From Pseudomonadota bacterium (GTDB taxonomy: Bacteria; Pseudomonadota; Gammaproteobacteria; Steroidobacterales; Woeseiaceae), in the NCBI GenBank assembly GCA_022360335.1, contig JAKSCZ010000100.1:1-7617 (forward strand): a stretch of 7,617 nt of DNA, read 5' to 3'. The position numbers were made by a program, and so were the translations under genes. Below, piece after piece: positions 1 to 6,376 of this stretch. The notes under the pieces are model-generated. The model searched no databases and was not told where the DNA came from. It saw only the letters and a list, made by a program, of their open reading frames with translations. Each line of letters starts with the position of its first letter. Position 1 is the stretch's first letter.

Positions 1-1771
1 GCCGTCTCTCAGAGATTCCGTCAACGTGTCCTACGGCCGACGTCTCAGCGACTATCCGGCTGTCGGCGTGGCGCTGCTGGCGCTGCGCTGGCTGGTACGG
101 GACCTCGCCTCGAGCGACGTATCGATGCTGCTGCAAACGCCGTTGCTCGGCGCCGGCGAGCACGCCGGGCGCGCGCGTCTCGAGTTGCGACTGCGGCGGC
201 TTCCGGACCGCGCCTGGACGCCGTCCATGGCGATCGGTGCGCTGCAGGGCCGCGAGGAAGCGGCGGACGCGGCCGACTGGCTCGCGCGCGTCGCAGCGTT
301 CGGCAGGCGACGCCGCGAGTTGCCGTCTCACGCGTCGCCGGCCGAGTGGGCCCTGCAGTTCGACGCGATCCTAACCGGTCTCGGCTGGCCGGGGCCGGGT
401 TCGCCGGGCAGCGACAGCTACCAGCTCGTGAATCGCTGGCGCGAACTCCTGAACGAATTTGCGCGCCTCGAAATCGTCAGTGCGACGATGAGTCCACGGG
501 GAGCGCTGCGGCAACTGGAACTCATGGCGGCCGAAACCCTGTTCCAACCGGAGTCGCGCGAGGCGCTCGTCCAGCTCATGGGGCCGCTGGAAGCCGCAGG
601 CGCCGAATTCGACGCCGTCCGGATCTGCGGCATGAGCGCACGAAACTGGCCGCCGCCCGGCCGCCCGTCGCCGCTCGTGTCCCGCCGGCTGCAACGCGAG
701 CACGACATGCCGGATGCGACGCCCGAAAACACCCGGCAGTTCGCGGCCACGACGCTGAACCGACTAACGGGCGCCGCGCCGACCGTGGTCTGCAGCTATG
801 CCCTGGTCGAGGACGATGCCGAGCAGAGCGCCTCCGATCTGCTCGGTGCCGTCACGCCCCTGCGGCAAGACGACGGCGATCCGGGTTGGCACGCTGCGGC
901 CCTGGCCGGCAGCGTCGGGCGGCGGGTCGCGGAAGACCGGGTGCCGCCGGTATCCGATGAGAGGATCTACGGCGGTGCGGGTACCGTGCAACGCCAGCTT
1001 TCCGAGCCGTTCTCGGCGTTCGTCTGCGGACGGCTGGCCGTCCGGCCGTTGGAGCGACAGGCGACGGGCGTGACCGCGTCGCTGCGCGGCGAGCTCGTGC
1101 ACGACGCGTTGTTCCGACTCTACCGGGACTTGCCCGACGCCGCTGCGCTCCGAAGCCTCGACGACGCGACATTGCAAGGCAACGTCGCCGCCGCCGTGCG
1201 GGATTCGCTACGCCGGCACGAGCGCAATGCGGACGCGGTGCTCCTGGGCCTCCTCGGGATCGAGCGCGCGAGAATCGAACGGCTGCTGGCGGCGTTCGTC
1301 AGACTGGACCGGGAGCGGGACGATTTCGAGGTGGCGGCAGTCGAGGACGAACTCGAATTCCGCCGCGGACCGCTGCGCCTGCCGCTTCGCATCGACCGCA
1401 TCGACCGCTACCCGGACGGCTGCGTGGCGATCATCGATTACAAGACCGGCAGGGCGAAGAAGCTCCTGAAGCGCGACGGCAGCGTCGAGGAAGCCCAGTT
1501 GTTCGTGTACGCGAAAGCCTGCAGCGAGCCCGTCGCGGCGCTGGCGCTGGCGAACATCGATGCGCGGGGCATCGCGTTCAGCGGAGCCGGGCGCGGCCTC
1601 ACGGACGAAGGCGCCTGGCCCGGGCTGCTCGCCGACGTCGGCTGCGAGATTGCGCGGGCCTGCGACGAGCTGGTCGCCGGCGACGTCCGCCTCATCGAAC
1701 GGCAGGGCGCCGCGAGCGCCAGGCGCCTGAACCTGCTCAGCCGCTACACGGAGCTGCGCAATGAGGTCTGA
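1..1771 (+). CDS. AddB-like PD-(D/E)XK nuclease (TIGR03623-type DNA repair protein), 5' partial
   Basis: Likely nuclease/scaffold partner of the AddA-like helicase encoded next. The frame is open from base 2, giving 589 visible residues. The GTG at 26 is internal, because the conserved block VNVSYGRRLSDYPAV runs across it. About 260-300 N-terminal residues are probably missing, judging from remembered family length. Residues 1-310 form the inactive helicase-like part (CGMSARNWPP at about 209-218, with the following PSPLVSRRLQ block typical of the family). The C-terminal nuclease shows GELVHDAL (H367), RIDRID (D465), IDYKTGR (D479, K481) and QLFVY (Q499, Y503), so its catalytic residues look complete. 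Oddly, the four cysteines that bind the Fe-S cluster in AddB relatives appear replaced (E335, A573, L576, S580). The gene overlaps the helicase gene by 11 bases, implying one operon and coupled translation. The family call is firm. Equivalence to true AddB is inferred, so no symbol is given. Confidence 0.88.
   Translation, partial: PSLRDSVNVSYGRRLSDYPAVGVALLALRWLVRDLASSDVSMLLQTPLLGAGEHAGRARLELRLRRLPDRAWTPSMAIGALQGREEAADAADWLARVAAFGRRRRELPSHASPAEWALQFDAILTGLGWPGPGSPGSDSYQLVNRWRELLNEFARLEIVSATMSPRGALRQLELMAAETLFQPESREALVQLMGPLEAAGAEFDAVRICGMSARNWPPPGRPSPLVSRRLQREHDMPDATPENTRQFAATTLNRLTGAAPTVVCSYALVEDDAEQSASDLLGAVTPLRQDDGDPGWHAAALAGSVGRRVAEDRVPPVSDERIYGGAGTVQRQLSEPFSAFVCGRLAVRPLERQATGVTASLRGELVHDALFRLYRDLPDAAALRSLDDATLQGNVAAAVRDSLRRHERNADAVLLGLLGIERARIERLLAAFVRLDRERDDFEVAAVEDELEFRRGPLRLPLRIDRIDRYPDGCVAIIDYKTGRAKKLLKRDGSVEEAQLFVYAKACSEPVAALALANIDARGIAFSGAGRGLTDEGAWPGLLADVGCEIARACDELVAGDVRLIERQGAASARRLNLLSRYTELRNEV
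1750..1753 (+). promoter_or_regulatory. Ribosome binding site of the AddA-like helicase gene
   Basis: GGAG lies seven bases before the ATG at 1761, inside the last codons of the upstream gene. It supports this ATG as the start and fits re-initiation by ribosomes finishing the AddB-like gene, whose TGA is at 1769-1771. Confidence 0.6.
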
Positions 1772-4700
1772 TGCGCAGCTTCCCGGGAAGGACGCCGGCG
1801 CACGTATCGATGCGCTCGACACGACGCGGTCGTTCATTGTCCAGGCCCCGGCAGGCTCCGGCAAGACGGAACTCCTGATTCAGCGTTATCTCAAGCTCCT
1901 GGCGCAGATCGATGAGCCGGAGGAAGTCCTGGCCATCACGTTTACGCGCAAGGCGGCTGCCGAGATGCTGGCGCGCGTGCTCGGCGCGCTGCGCACGGCT
2001 CGCGGCGGCGAGGAACCGGCCGAAGCGCACCGGAAGCTTACCTACGGCCTCGCCCGCGGCGCGCTGCAGCGGTCCGGCGCGCGCGGCTGGAACCTGATCG
2101 GCAATCCGCAACGCATGCGAATCCAGACGCTGGACTCGCTGAACGGTGTCATCGCGCGCGCACGTCCGCTGAGTTCGCCCGGCGGCAACAGCGGCGCCCG
2201 TATCGTGCGCGACGCGGGGCTGAAGGCCGTACACGAAGCTGCGGCGATCGCAACGCTGGATTGGCTCGCCGAAGAGGGCGCGCCGGCCGATGCGGTACGG
2301 ACGGTGCTGACGCACGTCGACAACGACACACGTTCCTATGTCGCGTACCTCGCCGGAATGCTCGGAACGCGCGACCAGTGGCTGCCGTTCATCGGCAGCG
2401 GCGTCGTGTCGGACGAAGAGTCCGCAGAGCTGCGGGATCGTTTCGAAGGCAGCCTGGGGTTCGCCGTTCATGAACACCTGAAGCGCCTTGCCCGGCGGGC
2501 GGCCGCGGGAGGCTACGAGGCCCTGCCCGGCCTGTTCGGCCATGCGGCGGACCGCCTCGCCGAATCCGGCAACGCCGACAGCCCGATCCTCGCGCTCGGC
2601 GGGTTGGACGCCTGGCCGGGCACCGATCCTGTCGACGTCGAACGATGGGCCGGGCTCGCCGAGTTGCTCATGGTTCGCAATGCCGCCCGATTCCGCAAGA
2701 GCGTCAACAAGAGTCAGGGCTTTCCGACGACGGATCGCGAACAGAAAGAGACGGTCAACGGGATCCTCGCGGCGATGGCCGACGATGCCGAACTCGCGGC
2801 CCTGTTGCACGGCGCCCGCGTCCTGCCGCCGGTTAGCTACACGGACGAACAGTGGTCCGTCCTGTTGGCCCTGTTCCGGCTCCTGCCGCTGGCCGTGTCC
2901 GAACTCAAGCGCCTGTTCGGGGAGCAGGGCATGACCGACGACGTCGAGGTCGCCCTCGATGCCCGGGATGCGCTCGGCAGCGCGCAGGAGCCCGGCGACA
3001 TCGCATTGCTGCTCGACTACACGCTGCAGCACATACTCGTCGACGAGATGCAGGACACGTCGAGCGCCCAGTACCGCATGCTCGAAGCGCTGACCGGCGG
3101 CTGGACGCAGGGCGACGGGCGAACGCTCTTCTGCGTCGGCGACCCGATGCAGTCCATTTACCGTTTCCGCAATGCCGAGGTCGGCCAGTTCCTGCTCGCG
3201 CGCGATTTCGGTATCGGCCGCATGCAGCTCGAATCGCTGGTGCTCAGGCGCAACTTCCGTTCCGGACAGGGGCTGGTCGACTGGTTCAACGGCGTGTTCC
3301 CGGCGGTACTGTCGCCCGAGAGCGACCCGCTGCGCGGCGCGGTCTCGTACGCACCCGCCGTGCCGGCGCCGCACTTGTCGGGAATTGGCGAGGTCGCCGT
3401 TCACCCGGTCTTCGGCGCCGATCCGCAGCACGAGGCGAACGTCGGCTGTTGCGAGGTCCGGAATATCCTTGCAGACAACCCGGACGGCGAACTGGCGATA
3501 CTCGTGCGCGGCAGGACGCAGCTGCCGGACCTGCTCGCGGCCCTGCGCAATGCGGGCATCGCTTATACCGCCGTCGAGATCGACAAGCTGACCGACCTTC
3601 CCGAGATCATCGACGTGCTCGCACTGACGCGTGCGGCGGTGCACGCAGGGGATCGGATCGCGTGGCTCGGCCTGCTGCGTGCGCCGTGGATCGGCCTCAC
3701 CTGGGCGGACCTGCACGCACTGGTGCACAGCGATTCGACGAGCACCGTGCGTGAACTCCTGCAGGATCCGCAGCGGATCGGCGCTCTTTCGAGCGGCGGC
3801 AGAGCCGCGCTCGAGGCGGCCGGACCGGCGCTGGAGCGCCTGTGCGAGGTGCGCCGTTCGGCCTCGCTCAGACAACGGGTCGAAGAGTGCTGGTTCGAGC
3901 TGGGCGGCCCGGGAGCGCTGCGCGACGCGGCGGAAGCCGACAACGTCTACCGGTACTTCGATTTGCTCGAATCGCAGGAGGTCGGCGGTTCGTTGCGCGA
4001 CGTCGCGAAGCTCGAGTCGATCCTCGAAGACGAGAAGGTGTCAGGCGCGGCGCGCTCCCGCGTCCAGGTCATGACCATGCATCGCGCCAAGGGCCTCGAA
4101 TTCGATCACGTCATGCTGTACGGACTCGGCCGCATGCCCGGAAGCGGCGGCGGCAGCGTGCTGTCGTGGTTCGACATCCCGTCCGGGCACGGCGGCGAAA
4201 GGAAGATCATCAGTCCGATCGGGGCGCGTGCCGTCGTCGAGCGGGACCCGGTCCACCGCTATATCGCCGCCGTCGCAGCCGAGAAGGACGCGCACGAGCT
4301 CGGGCGCCTCCTGTACGTTGCCTGCACGCGTGCGCGCAAGACCCTCCATCTCGTCGGCAACGTGTCCTTGTCGCGGGACGGCGAGGAATTCCGGCCGGCG
4401 CGTAGCGACAGCCTGTTGTACCGCCTCTGGCCGGCTGTCGAAGCTGCGTACGAGAAGGCCTTCGACGATTGGGCCGGCGACGGCGGTCCGGTCGACGAGA
4501 CGACGTATATCGAGCCGGTTCGGCAGTGCTTCGCGAAAGCATGGTCGCTGCCCGACGTTGCGGCGATAGCGGGACCCGGGGATTCGCCGGAGCCTTTTCC
4601 GGGCGCCGACGAGGTGGAGTTCTACTGGGTCGGCGCCGAGGCGCGGATCGCCGGCACGCTGGCGCACCGCTGGCTCGAACTGCTCGTATCGGCAGGCGGC

Positions 4701-5135
4701 GAATCCGCGGACGCGGGCGAGCGTCGCCGTATCACGCTGCGCTGGTTGCGCGAGACGGGTATCGCGAACGCATCGGCCGACCGGATCGCGGAGCGGGTCG
4801 AACGGGCGGTCGAGGGCACGCTGGCGGATGCGCGCGGTCGCTGGCTGCTGAGCGGCCCCGGGCATGCGGAACTCGGTCTCTCCGGAATCCACGACGGTAC
4901 CGTGACCTCGATCGTCCTCGACCGGGTAAGGATCGACGACGACGGCACCCACTGGATCGTGGACTACAAGACGAGCACCCACGAGGGCGGGAACCTCGAG
5001 GGCTTTCTCGACGCCGAAATCGCGCGTTACACGCCACAGCTGCGGCAATACGCCGAACTGTACGGCGCATGGTCCGGCGTGTCCCCGCGTTGCGCGCTGT
5101 ATTTCCCGCTGTTGCAGGCTTTCGTCGAAGTCTGA
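1761..5135 (+). CDS. addA: AddA/RecB-type UvrD helicase-nuclease
   Basis: Superfamily 1A DNA helicase with a C-terminal nuclease, expected to unwind and degrade broken double-stranded DNA ends in the cytoplasm for RecA-dependent repair, together with the upstream AddB-like subunit. The 1124 residues fit the AddA-like family. Motifs in order: Walker A QAPAGSGKT (28-36), Ia AITFTRKAAAEM (58-69), Ic-like QTLDSLN (122-128), II LVDEMQDTS (426-434), III VGDPMQSIYRFR (459-470), IV LRRNFRSG (495-502), V VMTMHRAKGLEFD (770-782), VI LLYVACTRARK (850-860). The nuclease follows: GTLAHRWLELL (H969), E1037, LDRV (D1054), IVDYKT (D1068, K1070), QLRQY (Q1093, Y1097). ATPase and nuclease sites both look intact. 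Motif II has Met where Phe or Tyr is usual. The start at 1761 has a GGAG site and gives the N-terminus expected for the family. RecB is the alternative name, but the AddB-like partner, rather than RecC/RecD, favours AddA. Confidence 0.93.
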   Translation: MRSDAQLPGKDAGARIDALDTTRSFIVQAPAGSGKTELLIQRYLKLLAQIDEPEEVLAITFTRKAAAEMLARVLGALRTARGGEEPAEAHRKLTYGLARGALQRSGARGWNLIGNPQRMRIQTLDSLNGVIARARPLSSPGGNSGARIVRDAGLKAVHEAAAIATLDWLAEEGAPADAVRTVLTHVDNDTRSYVAYLAGMLGTRDQWLPFIGSGVVSDEESAELRDRFEGSLGFAVHEHLKRLARRAAAGGYEALPGLFGHAADRLAESGNADSPILALGGLDAWPGTDPVDVERWAGLAELLMVRNAARFRKSVNKSQGFPTTDREQKETVNGILAAMADDAELAALLHGARVLPPVSYTDEQWSVLLALFRLLPLAVSELKRLFGEQGMTDDVEVALDARDALGSAQEPGDIALLLDYTLQHILVDEMQDTSSAQYRMLEALTGGWTQGDGRTLFCVGDPMQSIYRFRNAEVGQFLLARDFGIGRMQLESLVLRRNFRSGQGLVDWFNGVFPAVLSPESDPLRGAVSYAPAVPAPHLSGIGEVAVHPVFGADPQHEANVGCCEVRNILADNPDGELAILVRGRTQLPDLLAALRNAGIAYTAVEIDKLTDLPEIIDVLALTRAAVHAGDRIAWLGLLRAPWIGLTWADLHALVHSDSTSTVRELLQDPQRIGALSSGGRAALEAAGPALERLCEVRRSASLRQRVEECWFELGGPGALRDAAEADNVYRYFDLLESQEVGGSLRDVAKLESILEDEKVSGAARSRVQVMTMHRAKGLEFDHVMLYGLGRMPGSGGGSVLSWFDIPSGHGGERKIISPIGARAVVERDPVHRYIAAVAAEKDAHELGRLLYVACTRARKTLHLVGNVSLSRDGEEFRPARSDSLLYRLWPAVEAAYEKAFDDWAGDGGPVDETTYIEPVRQCFAKAWSLPDVAAIAGPGDSPEPFPGADEVEFYWVGAEARIAGTLAHRWLELLVSAGGESADAGERRRITLRWLRETGIANASADRIAERVERAVEGTLADARGRWLLSGPGHAELGLSGIHDGTVTSIVLDRVRIDDDGTHWIVDYKTSTHEGGNLEGFLDAEIARYTPQLRQYAELYGAWSGVSPRCALYFPLLQAFVEV

Positions 5136-5148
5136 GGCGCCGGCTCAG
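5132..5148. terminator. Short inverted repeat over the two convergent stop codons; possible weak bidirectional terminator
   Basis: CTGAG (5132-5136) and CTCAG (5144-5148) are exact reverse complements around a seven-base spacer. The repeat contains the helicase TGA (5133-5135) on the + strand and the gspN stop (5145-5147) on the - strand. The gap between the genes is only nine bases. The stem is just 5 bp and no T run follows on either side, so it does not meet the usual intrinsic terminator form. Termination here is inferred only from position, and the repeat may be chance. Confidence 0.2.
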
Positions 5149-5885
5149 TAGCTGCCCTCGAGGCGCAGCTCGCGCAAACCGCGCTCGTCCGCCGAACCGA
5201 GATACCGCAACTGCTGCCGCAGCTCGTCCGGCGTACCGGGTTTGGGACCGACCTGGCCGAGGAAGGTATACGACTTGTCCGGATCGAGCCGCAGACTGCC
5301 GGCGAGATCGACGACGCCGTCCGTATCCTCGATACTCGCCACGATCCCGTCCTGCTGCGTAAAGAATTCGGCGCGATATCCGCCCAGCGACGAACGCGAC
5401 AACATCGGCACGTGCAAACCCGTGACCTCGACGTTGCCGTCGAGCGCTGCCGCCCGCCCGTCGACGAGTTCGAGGCGTTCGATGCGCACGCTCGCGTTGC
5501 CGCGAAGTCCCGCGATGTTCGATGCGTCCTCGAGCATCGCCAGGGGAACCGACGCCGACAGATTGCGCAGCGACAGCCTGCCGCCGATGCCGACGCTCGC
5601 CTCGCCGTCGAAAAAGCCGCTGACGGGGGACCCGGAAACGTCGTAGACCGCCTTGCCGCCCAGCAAGTTCAGCGGCCGGATCTTCCAGGTGAGCTCACGC
5701 AGGTACACGCCGTTGGTCGAGAACTCGCGTGCGCTGCCGTTCCAGACCGTGCCGTGGATCCCGCTCATCGCGAGCAACGGCGACGATACCCAGCGGTAGG
5801 CGACGCGCGCCGGGAACGTCGCGACCAGGGCGACGACGAGAACGACGAGGGCGAGCAGGGCGAGTCCGCGGGCACGCGTGATCAA
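5145..5885 (-). CDS. gspN: Type II secretion system protein N (GspN)
   Basis: Accessory component of the type II secretion machine, anchored in the inner membrane with a periplasmic body; its exact role is not settled for the family. The 246 residues fit GspN. A single N-terminal membrane segment spans about residues 7-24 (LALLALVVLVVALVATF) after a short RAR-containing cytoplasmic tip. Family marks include GIHGTVWNGSA (42-52), LTWKIRPLNLLGG (65-77) and the C-terminal block YLGSADERGLRELRLEG (228-244). The chosen start is TTG at 5885-5883: its TTGA overlaps the gspM stop by four bases, GGAG sits eight bases upstream, and it keeps the membrane segment. A longer reading up to 6281 would overlap gspM by almost 400 bases and is rejected. 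Being last in the gspL-M-N series supports the assignment. It converges on the helicase gene. Confidence 0.9.
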   Translation of the reverse strand: MITRARGLALLALVVLVVALVATFPARVAYRWVSSPLLAMSGIHGTVWNGSAREFSTNGVYLRELTWKIRPLNLLGGKAVYDVSGSPVSGFFDGEASVGIGGRLSLRNLSASVPLAMLEDASNIAGLRGNASVRIERLELVDGRAAALDGNVEVTGLHVPMLSRSSLGGYRAEFFTQQDGIVASIEDTDGVVDLAGSLRLDPDKSYTFLGQVGPKPGTPDELRQQLRYLGSADERGLRELRLEGSY

Positions 5886-6376
5886 AGAGACCGCTCCAGC
5901 GTCAGTGACGCATTGACGCGACCGGGGCCGGCCTGCGAAACGGCCGACAGGCTGCCGGCCTGAACGTGCATGTCGTGCCGGCCGCTCAGGTCGCCGAGCC
6001 ACAGCACCAGTTCGTCGAACGCGACGCCCTCGAACTCGACGCGGACGCCGTTGCTCGTCGTGGGCTGGCTGCGCCGCCGGAATCGTTCGAGGCCGCGGCT
6101 CCGCAAGGTCTGGTCGACGACGATGATCGGCGCCTGCAACGTACCGGCCGTTGCAGGGCCGCCGCGGCCCGAGCCGTTCGACGCCGCCAGGGAACGGAGC
6201 GGCCGGAGTTCGGCCAGCGAGCGCTCCCAGCCGTCGACGCTTTGTGCAAGCGCGGCATGATTCCTGTCGAACGGCAGCCACAGGAACCCGTAGATCGAGG
6301 CGACGATTGCGAACGCGGCGCCGCCCAGCACGAACAGGCGCTCACGCGCCTCGAGCTTGTCGAGCCAGTCCTTCAC
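5882..6376 (-). CDS. gspM: Type II secretion system protein M (GspM)
   Basis: Inner-membrane assembly-platform protein that partners GspL and helps couple the cytoplasmic secretion ATPase GspE to pseudopilus assembly. The 164 residues fit GspM. Layout: a charged cytoplasmic N-terminus with the typical MKDWLDKLEARERLF opening (1-15), one membrane segment at about 14-34, a periplasmic coiled stretch to about residue 62, a Gly/Ser/Ala-rich linker (66-80, SNGSGRGGPATAG), then the small ferredoxin-like periplasmic domain. That domain includes GVRVEFEGVAFDELVLWL (110-127), a family hallmark. The start is GTG at 6376-6374, overlapping the gspL stop as GTGA, with GAGG seven bases upstream. Its own stop overlaps the gspN start. 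Position between gspL and gspN confirms the assignment. Confidence 0.92.
   Translation of the reverse strand: MKDWLDKLEARERLFVLGGAAFAIVASIYGFLWLPFDRNHAALAQSVDGWERSLAELRPLRSLAASNGSGRGGPATAGTLQAPIIVVDQTLRSRGLERFRRRSQPTTSNGVRVEFEGVAFDELVLWLGDLSGRHDMHVQAGSLSAVSQAGPGRVNASLTLERSL
5894..5897 (-). promoter_or_regulatory. Ribosome binding site fixing the TTG start of gspN
   Basis: On the minus strand GGAG lies eight bases before the TTG at 5885. No ATG or GTG occupies this position, so the site and the TTGA overlap with the gspM stop decide the start. It lies within the last codons of gspM. Confidence 0.5.
6133..6157. repeat. Perfect 9-bp inverted repeat within gspM
   Basis: CCTGCAACG (6133-6141) and CGTTGCAGG (6149-6157) are exact reverse complements around a seven-base loop. 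They lie in the part of gspM encoding the end of the flexible linker (around GTLQAP, residues 78-83). A hairpin in the gspLMN message is possible. A 9-bp stem could also arise by chance in several kilobases of G+C-rich DNA, and no T run follows, so no function is assigned. Confidence 0.3.

Noticed and set aside
26..28. GTG as the start of the AddB-like gene.
   Set aside because: The frame is open to the window edge and a conserved block spans this codon. The family has a long N-terminal region that lies outside the window.
1737..3875. A 712-codon open frame on the minus strand opposite the helicase gene.
   Set aside because: It lies wholly opposite a gene with complete helicase motifs. Its translation is Arg/Gln/Ala/Val-rich with no domain I recognise, and long antisense frames are expected in G+C-rich coding DNA.
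4041..5048. A 335-codon minus-strand open frame opposite the helicase nuclease domain.
   Set aside because: It is another shadow of a well-supported gene, with no recognisable motif or ribosome site.
1..5135. A possible anti-phage defence system built on the helicase plus nuclease pair.
   Set aside because: Both genes match the housekeeping AddAB-like repair pair along the visible length. There is no accompanying effector, integrase or mobile-element signature.
5821..5864. Repetitive CGACGA/GCGAG-like stretch.
   Set aside because: It encodes the Leu/Val/Ala membrane segment of GspN on the other strand. The repetitiveness comes from the hydrophobic codons.
5145..6281. A 378-residue reading of gspN starting far upstream.
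   Set aside because: The extra 132 residues are out-of-frame gspM sequence, low in complexity and Arg/Pro-rich. GspN homology begins at the membrane segment just after the TTG at 5885.
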